From an uncultured Phocaeicola sp. (GTDB lineage Bacteria; Bacteroidota; Bacteroidia; Bacteroidales; Bacteroidaceae), in assembly GCA_958434805.1 (NCBI GenBank), contig CAUBDX010000017.1, positions 1 to 60,796 on the forward strand: DNA of 60,796 nucleotides, in the 5' to 3' direction. A program made the translations under genes and the position numbers. Of this stretch, positions 36,089 through 45,862 are shown in pieces. The first letter of the stretch is position 1, and the number at the start of each line of letters is the position of its first letter. The notes below the pieces were generated by a model that was given only the letters and a program-made list of their open reading frames with translations, did not search any database and was not told the origin of the DNA.

Positions 36089-36139
36089 TTTGTCATTCTG
36101 AACAGATGTAAAAGATAACATAGTGTTCAGAATGACAAA
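36089..36139. repeat. 15-base perfect inverted repeat between GH95 and HTCS genes
   Basis: Arms TTTGTCATTCTGAAC (36089-36103) and GTTCAGAATGACAAA (36125-36139) with a 21-base loop. It follows the GH95 stop by 45 bases on the minus strand and may end that transcript, but no T run follows. Confidence 0.6.
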
Positions 36140-36184
36140 ATAGATTAAAAGATGAGGGGGATTTGTCTGACTGTTTTTTTGTCC

Positions 36185-38641
36185 TTATAAGGGGATTTTT
36201 TTCAGTTTCTCATTCTCAACCATTACTTTATATGTCTTTCCTTTAGTTGTCTTAAAGGTAAAAGTCAGGTTACCATATCTCAGATTGCAGGGCTCACCGG
36301 CTTTGGACAGAATGACGGCTTCTTTTAATTTACCATCCTGCCAGATAATGTCAATTTCAAAGTTACCTTTGGCACAAAGCCCTTTGACAGAACCTTCTTT
36401 CCATGCGTCTGGCAAGGCTGGGAGTAATTGGATGAATCCCATGTGACTTTGCAACAACATTTCTGTGATACCGGCAGTTCCGCCAAAGTTACCGTCAATC
36501 TGGAAAGGCGGATGGGTATCCCATAAGTTGTCCAAAGTTCCATTTTTTAGTAAGTTGCCAAATAGTTTGTAGGCGTGGTTGCCGTCTTGCAGACGTGCCC
36601 ATTGATTCAGTTTCCATCCCATGCTCCAGCCGGTAGCTCCGTCACCGCGGTGTTCTAAAACAACTTTGGCGGCATTGGTTAATTCGGGAGTAGTAATTGG
36701 TGAAAGGGTGTGGCCCGGATGCAGTCCGAATAAATGGTTGACGTGACGATGCTCGTCTTTGGGATCGTCTATGTCTGTTGACCATTCCATTAACTGACCA
36801 TAACGTCCTATTTGATAGGGTACAAGATGTTTCAGTACATATTGCCATTGTTTACGGTCTTTGGAATCGACACCCAGTGCTTTGCTGGCATCAATGGCGT
36901 TGAGCAATATTTCGCGGACTACAGCATGTACAAAAGTAGCTCCTTGGTCTACAGGCCCATGCTCGGGAGAAGTGGAAGGAGCAGCAGTGTAGGTCCCGTC
37001 CGGTTTATGCCATAAATAGTCTACAGCAAAGTTGGCACTGCTCTTGATAAGATCATAGCCTACTTCTTTCAGGAATTTTTTGTCTCGGGTGTAATCATAG
37101 TATTCCCAAATGTGAGTTGCCAGCCAGGGACCTGCCATCGGGTTAAAGTTCCAGGACATATTTTCATCGGTCAAAGGGGAAGTAAATCCGAAAATGTTTC
37201 CGGATATGGAGGCTGTCCATCCGCGTGCGCCGAAATAGGCTTGGGCTGTTTTTTCTCCCGGCTTTACCAAGGTACGGATGAAGTCTATCAAAGGCCATAC
37301 ACATTCGTTCAGATTGGTGGAGCAAGCAGGCCAGTAGTTCATCTGGATATTGATATTATTATGGTAATCTACATGCCATGGGCCATCTACCCCGTTGGCC
37401 CACATTCCTTGCAGGTTGGCCGGGAGATTGCCGGGGCGTGAACTGGCAATTAATAAGTATCGTCCGAACTGATAATAGATTTCTTCCAGCCGGTAGTCCG
37501 GATTTCCTTTGCGATAGCGTGCCAGACGTTGATGGGTGGGAAGATCTGTAACGGCAGGATATTGCAAGGTCATAGGAGCATGAGGGTTCAGTTGTAGTTT
37601 GACTCTGCCAAACAGTTGGGTATAGTCCGTTTTGTGTCGCTCGCATAATTCGTTGTAATTTTTGGCAGCGGCAGCGTCTAGCATGGCTAGGGTTGTTTGG
37701 TCCGGATCAGGACCGACATACGTCTTGGGGTCTTTGAAGTCTGGATTGAAGTTGAGTTTATAATCGGTATCTGCGGTCAGCAGAAAAATGACTTCATCCG
37801 CATTGCGGACAATGAATTTGCCATCAGTCGTGTTCAGGCTTCCTCCTTTGTTTATGGCTTGTATGCGGAGAGCAAATTTCATTTGGTTGTTTTTGAGGCG
37901 ACCGGTATAGAGCAAACGATTGGGACCGTCTGTTTTGATATCACCTATGGCTTCAGGGTTGCTGCCATAGCTGAATATCAGGTTTTGCATGCCGGGACGG
38001 TCGGCTGTGAACTTCAGTACCATCACGCTGTCGGGGTAGGAAACGAAGTATTTACGCTCGTAGTTCACTTCATCTTTGCGAAAACTGACTATTGCCATGG
38101 CCGAGTCAAGAGACAGGATGCGTTTATAATCGGTCATACCGATTTCACTTAAACCGGTTTCGATGTAAGCTTCTCCCAATGTAGTAAAGGAGCCGAAGCG
38201 AAAAGGTGTTTCACGGCTTGGCTCATAATCGGCCAGTCCGTTGAAGTTTTTGCAGGTAAGTTCTTCTGCTTTTTTCTGGTTACCGTCTGTGAATGCTTGG
38301 CGGATTTCGGGTAACAGGTGTGCCGACTCTTTATTTACGTTCCAATAATAAGCTGCTCCCTTTTCTGTGTTCGGTCCTCCGCGCCATAGTGTCTTTTCGT
38401 TTAAAGTGATTCGTTCTGCCGCTATAGATCCCATAACATTACCTCCCAAACTGCCGTTTCCTATGGGGAGTGAGTTGTTTTCCCATGCTTTGTCTGTTGC
38501 AGGAGAATACCAGGAAGCGCGTCCGTCCAAATTATTAGGGGTATCAAACCAGATGCTCAGTCCTTTGGTGTAATCTGTACTCTGTGCTTGTAAGGAAACT
38601 GCGAATAAGCTTCCTAAAATGCATAGTTGAAGTTTCTTCAT
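36185..38641 (-). CDS. GH95 alpha-L-fucosidase
   Basis: An 818-residue inverting fucosidase, family known mainly for Fuc-alpha-1,2-Gal cleavage (some members act on L-galactosides). Signal peptide 1-20 (VSLQAQ). The N-terminal beta domain holds LPIGNGSLGGNVMGS and LNEKTLWRGGP. The (alpha/alpha)6 catalytic domain keeps the pair Asn429/Asn431 in DYHNNINIQMNYW, the catalytic Glu560 in PSTSPEHGP, and Asp716 in FQIDGNFGGTAG. It has no lipid cysteine and is probably periplasmic. It lies just upstream of the HTCS gene on the same strand and fits a fucosylated-glycan locus. Confidence 0.94.
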   Translation of the reverse strand: MKKLQLCILGSLFAVSLQAQSTDYTKGLSIWFDTPNNLDGRASWYSPATDKAWENNSLPIGNGSLGGNVMGSIAAERITLNEKTLWRGGPNTEKGAAYYWNVNKESAHLLPEIRQAFTDGNQKKAEELTCKNFNGLADYEPSRETPFRFGSFTTLGEAYIETGLSEIGMTDYKRILSLDSAMAIVSFRKDEVNYERKYFVSYPDSVMVLKFTADRPGMQNLIFSYGSNPEAIGDIKTDGPNRLLYTGRLKNNQMKFALRIQAINKGGSLNTTDGKFIVRNADEVIFLLTADTDYKLNFNPDFKDPKTYVGPDPDQTTLAMLDAAAAKNYNELCERHKTDYTQLFGRVKLQLNPHAPMTLQYPAVTDLPTHQRLARYRKGNPDYRLEEIYYQFGRYLLIASSRPGNLPANLQGMWANGVDGPWHVDYHNNINIQMNYWPACSTNLNECVWPLIDFIRTLVKPGEKTAQAYFGARGWTASISGNIFGFTSPLTDENMSWNFNPMAGPWLATHIWEYYDYTRDKKFLKEVGYDLIKSSANFAVDYLWHKPDGTYTAAPSTSPEHGPVDQGATFVHAVVREILLNAIDASKALGVDSKDRKQWQYVLKHLVPYQIGRYGQLMEWSTDIDDPKDEHRHVNHLFGLHPGHTLSPITTPELTNAAKVVLEHRGDGATGWSMGWKLNQWARLQDGNHAYKLFGNLLKNGTLDNLWDTHPPFQIDGNFGGTAGITEMLLQSHMGFIQLLPALPDAWKEGSVKGLCAKGNFEIDIIWQDGKLKEAVILSKAGEPCNLRYGNLTFTFKTTKGKTYKVMVENEKLKKIPL

Positions 38642-38672
38642 AAATTAATGATATTAGTTAAAGGTATTTCTA

Positions 38673-38680
38673 CAAAAATA
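38673..38680 (-). promoter_or_regulatory. -7 element of the GH95 gene
   Basis: TATTTTTG on the minus strand lies 31 bases before the GH95 start. No TTG stands 19-20 bases further upstream. Confidence 0.4.
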
Positions 38681-38739
38681 CAATTAGATTTTTATTTGTG
38701 AGAAATGTAATGTTTGAAATTTAGGGTGATTTCCTGTTT

Positions 38740-39960
38740 TTATAGGTATATCAAGGTTGAAAGATAATTTTCATCGAACATTTCATTGGCGATATCCCAC
38801 AGATGTTCTGCTGTCAGCATTTCTATCCGTTTGAATACTTCTTCCGGACCTTCAAATTTACCATAGTGCAAGAACGTTTTTCCCATATCCAATGCATTGT
38901 TCTCAAAATTGTCTCCGGCAACTCCTATTTGTCCGATGATCTGTTTTTTTGCTGCACTCAGTTGTGAGGAACTTAGTTTGCTGTCACGCAGTTTTTTCAA
39001 TTCTTTATGAACTAGTCCGATGCAACGGTCTGCATCTTCCGGATCTGTTCCGAAATAGATGCAGAACACTCCTGTGTCTGTGTATGAGGTCAGATTGGCT
39101 TCTACGTTATAGACCAGCCCCCGGCGTTCGCGCAAGGAAACGTTCAGCCGGCTGTTCATACCGGGTCCTCCCAGCAGATTGTTCAGCAGGTAAAGTCCGG
39201 TTCGTTTTTCATTATATGCATTATATCCCCGGCTACCTATCATTACATGGGCTTGATGTGTTTCTTTATTCAGTGTCAATGTCTTAGGAATATAGAGAAA
39301 AGGTTCTGTCCGTTGGCGTTCGGTAATGGAAAAAGGGATGTCGGTTGTCACTTTCTCTATGGTGCGTATCACTTTCTTAAAGTCTATATTGCCTTGAATG
39401 AAAAAGATCATATTGGTAGCTTTGTAAAAACGGGAAGTAAAATTCAAGGCGTGTTCACTTTTGAAACTACGCAATAAGTCCGGTTTGCCCAAAATATTCC
39501 TTCCCAAAGGATGATTGGGAAAAATCAATTCCTCGAAATCATCAAAAATCAGTTCTGACGGACTGTCTTCATAACTTTGTATTTCATCAATAATCACTTC
39601 CACTTCTTTGTCAATCTCATGTTGTGGGAAGGTGCTGTGAAATACAATATCTGCCAGCAGTTCTGCTGCCCGTGAGAAGTGTTCTACCAGAAAAGCACTG
39701 TATATCACTGTTTCTTCCTTATTCGTATATGCATTTAAATCTCCGCCTACATTTTCCATGCGGTTCAGGATGTGCCATGCATGTCTTTTTTGTGTTCCTT
39801 TAAAGATAAGGTGTTCCACGAAATGGGCCATTCCCTGTTCCTGTTCGTTTTCATCACGGGTTCCGGCATCGACGGCAAAGCCGCAATAGGCTACATTAGA
39901 CTGATTGGGAGCGTGAATAATGCGCAGCCCGTTAGGCAAGGTGAAAGTATTGTATGACAT
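38740..39960 (-). CDS. M16-family zinc metallopeptidase
   Basis: About 406 residues from ATG 39960; a TTG at 39993 lies inside the -7 element and is not used. The inverted zinc motif is HFVEH (His46, Glu49, His50), with the downstream Glu in the EVEVIIDEI region. MENVGGDLNAYTNKEETVIY and the second half (NLLGGPGMNSRLNVSLRERRGLVYNV) complete the family pattern. There is no signal peptide, so it is cytosolic, resembling bacterial processing peptidases of the PqqL/YmxG kind. Substrate unknown. Confidence 0.92.
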   Translation of the reverse strand: MSYNTFTLPNGLRIIHAPNQSNVAYCGFAVDAGTRDENEQEQGMAHFVEHLIFKGTQKRHAWHILNRMENVGGDLNAYTNKEETVIYSAFLVEHFSRAAELLADIVFHSTFPQHEIDKEVEVIIDEIQSYEDSPSELIFDDFEELIFPNHPLGRNILGKPDLLRSFKSEHALNFTSRFYKATNMIFFIQGNIDFKKVIRTIEKVTTDIPFSITERQRTEPFLYIPKTLTLNKETHQAHVMIGSRGYNAYNEKRTGLYLLNNLLGGPGMNSRLNVSLRERRGLVYNVEANLTSYTDTGVFCIYFGTDPEDADRCIGLVHKELKKLRDSKLSSSQLSAAKKQIIGQIGVAGDNFENNALDMGKTFLHYGKFEGPEEVFKRIEMLTAEHLWDIANEMFDENYLSTLIYL

Positions 39961-39990
39961 TGTTTTTTGCTTCAAATAAGTTTCGGTTGG

Positions 39991-39998
39991 CAAAAATA
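39991..39998 (-). promoter_or_regulatory. -7 element of the M16 peptidase gene
   Basis: TATTTTTG lies 31 bases before the ATG at 39960 on the minus strand; no well-spaced TTG. Confidence 0.4.
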
Positions 39999-40061
39999 CA
40001 ACAAAAGTTATTGCCGTTCTTCAAAAAATGCAGATATTTGTATTTACTAACAGAAAACAAG

Positions 40062-40598
40062 ATGATGGATAAAATTGCTATTTTCTGTTCCGCATCCGAG
40101 AATATAGAGCCTGTGTTTTTTGAAAAAGCACGTGAGTTGGGCGTTTGGATGGGACAAAACAAGAAGACGTTAGTGTATGGAGGTGCTAATATCGGATTGA
40201 TGGAATGTATTGCCAAGGCAGCCAAAGACAACGGTTCGATGATAATGGGAGTTATTCCGACCAAGCTGGAAGAACGTGGACGAGCCAGCGATTTGGTGGA
40301 TGTGACTTTCCGTACGGATAATTTGAGTGACCGTAAAGATGTGATGTTGAATGAATCGGATGTAGTGATAGCTTTGCCGGGAGGAGTGGGTACACTGGAT
40401 GAGGTTTTTCATGTAATGGCGGCCGCTACGCTGGACTATCATCGTAAAAAAGTAATTTTTTATAATATAAATGGCTTTTGGAATGGCATTATCGACTTTT
40501 TGGCCGGATTGGAGAGGCAGCATTTTGCCCATTATCCGTTGAACAGTTATTTTGCTGTTGCCAATGACTTGAGAGAACTAACCGAACTACTTAAATAA
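40062..40598 (+). CDS. LOG-family protein (TIGR00730 type)
   Basis: About 178 residues from ATG 40062 (a second ATG follows at once). IAIFCSAS at the start, LVYGGANIGLMECIA, SDRKDVMLNESDVVIALPGGVGTLDEVF with the PGGxGT and E residues are diagnostic of the LOG (Lonely Guy) family, nucleotide 5'-monophosphate phosphoribohydrolases once annotated as lysine decarboxylases. Cytosolic. It pairs with the KdsD-like gene 17 bases downstream; a functional link is not obvious. Confidence 0.93.
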   Translation: MMDKIAIFCSASENIEPVFFEKARELGVWMGQNKKTLVYGGANIGLMECIAKAAKDNGSMIMGVIPTKLEERGRASDLVDVTFRTDNLSDRKDVMLNESDVVIALPGGVGTLDEVFHVMAAATLDYHRKKVIFYNINGFWNGIIDFLAGLERQHFAHYPLNSYFAVANDLRELTELLK

Positions 40599-40615
40599 TA
40601 TTCATGTAACCTATT

Positions 40616-41218
40616 ATGATGACATCTATACACGAATTGTTGCAGAAAGAGGCTCAGGCTGTTTTGAATATTCCTATAACTGATGCTTATGAGAAAGCAG
40701 TGGAATTGATAGTTGAGCAAATACACCGTAAAAAAGGAAAGCTGGTGACTACCGGTATGGGTAAGGCCGGACAGATAGCTATGAATATAGCTACGACTTT
40801 TTGCTCTACAGGTATTCCGGCAGTGTTTTTACATCCCAGCGAAGCCCAACATGGGGATTTGGGGATTTTGCAGGAGAATGATTTGCTGCTTCTGATTTCT
40901 AATTCAGGAAAAACCCGTGAAATTGTGGAACTGACACAACTTGCACATAATTTGAACCCAAATTTGAAATATATTGTTATTACCGGAAATGCGGATAGTC
41001 CATTGGCCCGGGAGTCTGATATTTGTTTATGCACCGGGCATCCTGATGAAGTGTGTGCTTTGGGTATGACCCCCACAACTTCAACTACAGTTATGACCGT
41101 GATAGGTGATATTTTGGTAGTGGAAACCATGAAAAAGACTGGTTTTACCATCGAAGAGTATAGCAAACGCCATCATGGAGGGTACTTAGGTGAGCGTTCA
41201 CGCGAGTTAAGTAAGTAA
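40616..41218 (+). CDS. SIS-domain arabinose-5-phosphate isomerase (KpsF/GutQ, no CBS domains)
   Basis: A 200-residue sugar-isomerase protein. GKLVTTGMGKAGQIAMNIATTFCSTGIPAVFLHPSEAQHGDLG, LLLISNSGKTREI and TPTTSTTVMTVIGD match KpsF/GutQ isomerases that make D-arabinose 5-phosphate for Kdo. E. coli enzymes are ~320 residues with two CBS domains; this one stops after the SIS domain, as other Bacteroides versions do. Cytosolic; it probably feeds lipid A-Kdo synthesis. Confidence 0.9.
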   Translation: MMTSIHELLQKEAQAVLNIPITDAYEKAVELIVEQIHRKKGKLVTTGMGKAGQIAMNIATTFCSTGIPAVFLHPSEAQHGDLGILQENDLLLLISNSGKTREIVELTQLAHNLNPNLKYIVITGNADSPLARESDICLCTGHPDEVCALGMTPTTSTTVMTVIGDILVVETMKKTGFTIEEYSKRHHGGYLGERSRELSK

Positions 41219-41227
41219 AATAAAATA

Positions 41228-41303
41228 GAACCGGAACGCAAAGGACACAAATAATACAAATAGCATTTTATTAAAGGATTTGTGTCATTTGTGTTCCGGT
41301 TTT
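41228..41303 (+). terminator. Long imperfect hairpin after the isomerase gene
   Basis: The arms 41228-41251 and 41279-41303 pair over about 24 bases with three mismatches and a 27-base loop; the right arm ends CCGGTTTT. It probably ends the LOG-isomerase transcript. Confidence 0.6.
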
Positions 41304-41328
41304 ATGTATATAAATCGTAAATATAAAA

Positions 41329-42249
41329 ATGAGAAAAGTAATAGGTATAGGTGAAACCATTCTGGATATTCTTTTTAAAGATAGCCAACCTACGGCAGCT
41401 GTTCCCGGTGGCTCGGTTTTCAATGGAATTATTTCATTGGGGCGTTTGGGAGTCAATGTAACTTTTATCAGTGAAACGGGAAATGACAAAGTGGGCGATA
41501 TCATTCTGAAGTTTATGCGAGAGAATGGAGTAAGCACAGATCATGTGAACGTGTTTCCTGAAGGAAAGTCACCTGTGTCTTTAGCTTTTCTGAATGAACA
41601 GAATGATGCTGAATATCTTTTTTATAAAGATTATCCACGGTTGAGGCTGGATGTGACAATGCCTGAAATACATCGGGATGACATTGTGATGATCGGCTCT
41701 TATTATGCTGTAACGCCTCAATTGCGTGATAAGGTGAAAGAACTGTTGGATAAAGCTCGTGAAAAAGGGGCTATCATTTATTATGACGTGAATTTCCGCA
41801 GTACTCACAAGAACGAGGCGATAAAGCTGCTTCCTGTTATTCTTGAGAATTTTGAATATGCTGATATCATTCGCGGCTCCGTTGAGGATTTTGAGAATAT
41901 GTTTGGTTTGACAGATGCGGATAAGGTTTATAAAAGTAAGATTGAATTTTATTGTCCGCATTTTATTTGCACGCACGGTGGAAGAGGAATTCGCCTGTAT
42001 ACAAAGAATATAAAAAAGCATTATGAAGTGGATCCTTTGCAGACTGTCAGTACGGTGGGAGCCGGAGATAATTTTAACGCCGGAGTAGTTTTCGGATTGC
42101 TAAAATATCGTATCCGCCGGGATGATTTGGATGAACTGTCGGAAGATGACTGGGACCATGTGATTCGTTGTGGAAAGGATTTCAGTGCCGATGTTTGTAT
42201 GAGTTTGAATAATTCGATTTCAAAAGAGTTTGCTGCCGGTTACAGATAA
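41329..42249 (+). CDS. PfkB-family carbohydrate kinase
   Basis: A 306-residue sugar kinase of the ribokinase superfamily: GIGETILDILF and PGGSVFNGIISLGRLG at the N-terminus bind the sugar, and STVGAGDNFNAGVVFGLL near the end carries the catalytic Asp and anion hole. The sugar cannot be read from the sequence; fructokinase-type is the likeliest. The gene upstream ends with a hairpin, so it is probably transcribed separately, perhaps with GH18. Confidence 0.9.
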   Translation: MRKVIGIGETILDILFKDSQPTAAVPGGSVFNGIISLGRLGVNVTFISETGNDKVGDIILKFMRENGVSTDHVNVFPEGKSPVSLAFLNEQNDAEYLFYKDYPRLRLDVTMPEIHRDDIVMIGSYYAVTPQLRDKVKELLDKAREKGAIIYYDVNFRSTHKNEAIKLLPVILENFEYADIIRGSVEDFENMFGLTDADKVYKSKIEFYCPHFICTHGGRGIRLYTKNIKKHYEVDPLQTVSTVGAGDNFNAGVVFGLLKYRIRRDDLDELSEDDWDHVIRCGKDFSADVCMSLNNSISKEFAAGYR

Positions 42250-42288
42250 ATCGGATAGCTCTCATTGTTTTAAACTCTTTTATTATGT

Positions 42289-43326
42289 ATGAGAACCTTT
42301 AAATTAATAGCAGGTCTTTCCTTTTTGCTGCTGGTGGTTGCCTGTCAGGACAAAAAGCGGTCTTCGCAGATTGAGGTAGCGGAGAATGAATCGAAATATG
42401 TGGTTTTGGCATATGTCACCTCATGGGGAGAAAGTACGCCTGATCCGGCATGTTTGACTCATATTAATTATGCGTTCGGGCATGTTACAGATAATTTCAA
42501 AGGAATACGTATAGATAATGAACCACGTTTGCAAATGGTAGTGGGGCTGCGTGAAAAAAAACCGTCTTTGAAAGTTTTGCTGTCCGTAGGCGGGTGGGGA
42601 AGCAGTCGGTTTAGTGAGATGGCACAGACAGATAGTACACGTATGGCGTTTGCCGCAGATTGTAAACGGGTGATAGACCAGTTTGATTTGGACGGAATTG
42701 ATATAGATTGGGAATATCCCGGTATAGGAACTGCCGGTGTATCTTTTTCGCCGGAAGATACTGATAACTTTTCTTTGTTGATGAAGGATATACGCCATGC
42801 TATCGGTAAAGACAAACTGCTGACCATTGCTACACAGGCAGGTGCCAAATATTACAACTTAAAGGCTGTCGAACCTTATGTGGATTATGTCAATATCATG
42901 ACATACGATATGGAGGAATCTCCTAATCACCATTCGGCCTTGTACCGTTCGGAAATGACTGAGGAATGGTCTTGCGAGGATGCGGTTGCCGCCCATGTTG
43001 CCGCAGGTTTTCCTGTCGGACGCTTGGTATTGGGTATTCCGTTCTATGGGCATGGGACTAATGAAGCTCCGGAATTATTGGATTATCGTCATATTATCGC
43101 TTTGGATTCTTTACAGAGTTGTTGGGATAGTGTGGCACAAGTTCCTTATATGATAAATTCGCAAGGACATGTGGTCGTTAATTATGAGAATGCCCAGTCC
43201 ATCGCATTCAAGTGCCAGTTCCTGCATCAGAAAGGGATGCTGGGGGCTATGTACTGGGACTATGATAGCGATGATGAAAAGGGTACATTACGCCATGCTG
43301 TCTATCAAGGTGTAATGAATCCTTGA
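42289..43326 (+). CDS. GH18 glycosidase lipoprotein
   Basis: A 345-residue protein: lipoprotein signal ending VVACQ (Cys19), then a GH18 barrel. The catalytic motif DLDGIDIDWEYPG is intact with Glu142 as acid. VLLSVGGWGSSRF, VNIMTYDM and GMLGAMYWDYDSDD are typical. Family members cleave chitin-type or N-glycan core GlcNAc-GlcNAc links; no carbohydrate-binding domain is attached, so an endo-glycosidase or small chitinase is possible. It is 39 bases after the kinase gene. Confidence 0.92.
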   Translation: MRTFKLIAGLSFLLLVVACQDKKRSSQIEVAENESKYVVLAYVTSWGESTPDPACLTHINYAFGHVTDNFKGIRIDNEPRLQMVVGLREKKPSLKVLLSVGGWGSSRFSEMAQTDSTRMAFAADCKRVIDQFDLDGIDIDWEYPGIGTAGVSFSPEDTDNFSLLMKDIRHAIGKDKLLTIATQAGAKYYNLKAVEPYVDYVNIMTYDMEESPNHHSALYRSEMTEEWSCEDAVAAHVAAGFPVGRLVLGIPFYGHGTNEAPELLDYRHIIALDSLQSCWDSVAQVPYMINSQGHVVVNYENAQSIAFKCQFLHQKGMLGAMYWDYDSDDEKGTLRHAVYQGVMNP

Positions 43327-43336
43327 TTCTTTCAGT

Positions 43337-45862
43337 TTATTTTTTCTTATCTGCATATTTTCTGTAAAGAGGATAAGCCGCTTGCAGTATTTTGTTTTTT
43401 AATAAAGGCGGATAGTCGGGATAAACCGATAAAAAAGCTTCTACTTCTTTGTAGGCCGCTTCGCTATCGTGATTCCTTAATAAAGCCCCGACCCAATTGC
43501 GGGGGAAAAAGATATCTCCGGTGCGTTGAACTTCTGTCAGCTTTTCCAATGCCGGACGGATATATTTCACCGCATAATCTTGTCTTGTAGGATGATTCAG
43601 ATAGCTTAAGGTTGTAGCTGCCCAAGGCTCAATCCTTCTGTTTTCCGCTTGCAATAAAGATCGGAATAAACTGTCCAATTTTAAAGTATCGGCAGTCATC
43701 GCACGTGATATGAAATCGAATTGGCGTAGACGGTCCGGATTGTGGATGCGTTGGCGTTGTGTCTGAAGTATTTCTTTTCCTTGCTCAGGTATGCGCAAGG
43801 CCAGTTCGTAGGCCAATGTAGTGTAATCTCTTTCATTTAATTGTTGGACTCTTTCGGTTTCCCATAAGGAATAGAGGCACTGAATCATAGTCGGACTTGC
43901 TGCTTCTGTAATCAGAAGGCGTAATAACTGGATGCGACAAGAAGGAATCGGATGAGAATGGCTGAGTTTATAAAGCTCATTTTCTATTTTATCACGTTCT
44001 GCCGAAGATATCTCTTGCAGAGGAGAGGACAGGTAATTGGTTAATGTTGAAGCTATCAACGGGTTCTTTTCACAATGTATTCCGTTGAGTAATGCATTCA
44101 TCCATGCAGTATTCGGAATTCCTTTTGCTTGATAATTTTCATGCATCATCATTAAAACTGCCTGTCGGGTTGTTTCATTGTCTATTTCTTGCCAATGTTC
44201 CAGCAGCCAATGGAGACTGTTGTTGTCAGGAACAAACAAACCATATCCTCTCCCGTCCGTATTGGGCAGAATACGGGTGGGGGTAAAGGGTAACGTAATA
44301 CGGCATAAGCTGTCTGTCAGACTGGCTTCTATCGTTGTGTCCCTTGTTCCGCAAAGGGTGATATTGAATTTTTGAGGCCAGTTTAATCCTCTTTGATATG
44401 GATCTTGCTGATGTATGGTCAACTGTTTGTCTGATATTTCGAATTTGATTATCGGCATTCCTTTTTGGTTTACCCATACATCGCTGAAAGCGGCTAGATC
44501 TTGCTCTGTTTTACTGTCTAGAATTTGTATCAAGTCATCCCAAGTAGCGTTGGCGTAAGCGTAAGTTTTTAAATATTCTTGAATCCCTTCCCGAAATGCT
44601 TCTTTTCCCATTGATTCCACCAGTTTTACCATCATGACAGGAGCTTTGTTATAAATGATCTGTCCATAAATTAATCCTGCATTTTGAAGGTTATCTAGCG
44701 GTTGCCGGATAGCAGTGGTTCCGGGTGTACGGTCTTCTGACAAGGATGCGGCTGTATAAGTCTTCATCCAATTCAGCTGGTGATTGACTTGCGGGAATAA
44801 TGGTTCGGTAATCAGAGCTGCAAAATAATTGGCGAATACCTCTTTAGTCCAGACATCATCAAACCAGTTCATCGTTACTAAATCTCCGAACCACATGTGG
44901 GCGGTTTCGTGGGCGATTAATTGGGTTCGGCGAAGTTCTTCATCCGGAGTGGGATTTTCGCTTAGGAACATTTGTGTGTCATTATATAAGGTGGCGCCTG
45001 TGTGCTCCATACCTCCATATTGGAATCCCGGCAAGATAATAAAATCGTATTTGGCAAAAGGATAGGGAACATTGGTATATTCTTCCAGCCAGTTCAGCGA
45101 AGCGGTCACTTGTTTGAAGATGGTATCTAATTGAGCTACTTTTTTAGAATCTGTTTCGCGGTAATATGCTGAGATTTTCCGGTTACCTTCTATATATTCT
45201 TGATGTTCTAATTTACCGGTGACAAAGGAAAAAAGATAAGTGCTTAATGGTTCAGTTGGGGCAAAAGTTACTGTTTTGCAGTTGCCTTTTGTTTCTTCTT
45301 TAGTAATATAGGTATTGGAAACAGCTTTCCATTCTGTTGGTATATCCAGTCGTAAGGAAAATGTGGCTTTCAGATTCGGCTGTTCGAAACAAGGGAATAA
45401 GGTACGGGCACGGTCTGGCACTAATAGCGTATACAGAAATTCATCATTTCTGTTTAGCGACTGGTTTCCGGCAATAAATTTGATCGTGATATTATTTTTT
45501 CCTTCTACTATGTTTTTTTCAGGTAGGATGATGTGCTCGTTATGGAATTCATAACGGGCAGTTTGTCCATTGACGGATACCGATTTTATTTTTTCAGGCT
45601 TTTCTCTGAAGTCGAGAATAATTTCTTGCGGTGCATCCAGATTAAATTCAATGGTAATCTCTCCATTTACCGGTACTGATTTCTGTTCAGGAATGGAGAA
45701 ATATAGCTTATACTTCAACTCCTTAATCTCCTGTTTGCGCAGTGTTGCCAGTTCTTGCGATACGCCCTCGTCGTAGAAACGAGGATTGCTTGTGGTCTGT
45801 TGGCAACTGCATAATAATAAGCTGCACATGAAAATAAGATATCCGATATATGTTTTCATCAT
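43337..45862 (-). CDS. M1-family zinc aminopeptidase lipoprotein
   Basis: An 841-residue exopeptidase: lipoprotein signal MMKTYIGYLIFMCSLLLCSC (Cys20). N-terminal beta domain to ~250. GGMEH (283-287) in place of the more common GAMEN. Zinc motif HETAH (His318, Glu319, His322) with the third ligand in the WTKEVFANYFA region. A helical C-terminal half follows. It probably trims peptides in the periplasm or at the surface. ATG directly follows the mnmA stop with no spacer, so translation is likely coupled. Confidence 0.93.
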   Translation of the reverse strand: MMKTYIGYLIFMCSLLLCSCQQTTSNPRFYDEGVSQELATLRKQEIKELKYKLYFSIPEQKSVPVNGEITIEFNLDAPQEIILDFREKPEKIKSVSVNGQTARYEFHNEHIILPEKNIVEGKNNITIKFIAGNQSLNRNDEFLYTLLVPDRARTLFPCFEQPNLKATFSLRLDIPTEWKAVSNTYITKEETKGNCKTVTFAPTEPLSTYLFSFVTGKLEHQEYIEGNRKISAYYRETDSKKVAQLDTIFKQVTASLNWLEEYTNVPYPFAKYDFIILPGFQYGGMEHTGATLYNDTQMFLSENPTPDEELRRTQLIAHETAHMWFGDLVTMNWFDDVWTKEVFANYFAALITEPLFPQVNHQLNWMKTYTAASLSEDRTPGTTAIRQPLDNLQNAGLIYGQIIYNKAPVMMVKLVESMGKEAFREGIQEYLKTYAYANATWDDLIQILDSKTEQDLAAFSDVWVNQKGMPIIKFEISDKQLTIHQQDPYQRGLNWPQKFNITLCGTRDTTIEASLTDSLCRITLPFTPTRILPNTDGRGYGLFVPDNNSLHWLLEHWQEIDNETTRQAVLMMMHENYQAKGIPNTAWMNALLNGIHCEKNPLIASTLTNYLSSPLQEISSAERDKIENELYKLSHSHPIPSCRIQLLRLLITEAASPTMIQCLYSLWETERVQQLNERDYTTLAYELALRIPEQGKEILQTQRQRIHNPDRLRQFDFISRAMTADTLKLDSLFRSLLQAENRRIEPWAATTLSYLNHPTRQDYAVKYIRPALEKLTEVQRTGDIFFPRNWVGALLRNHDSEAAYKEVEAFLSVYPDYPPLLKNKILQAAYPLYRKYADKKK

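Noticed and set aside
36089..36139. Insertion-sequence ends
   Set aside because: The inverted arms are only 21 bases apart with no transposase or target duplication; a hairpin is the simpler reading.
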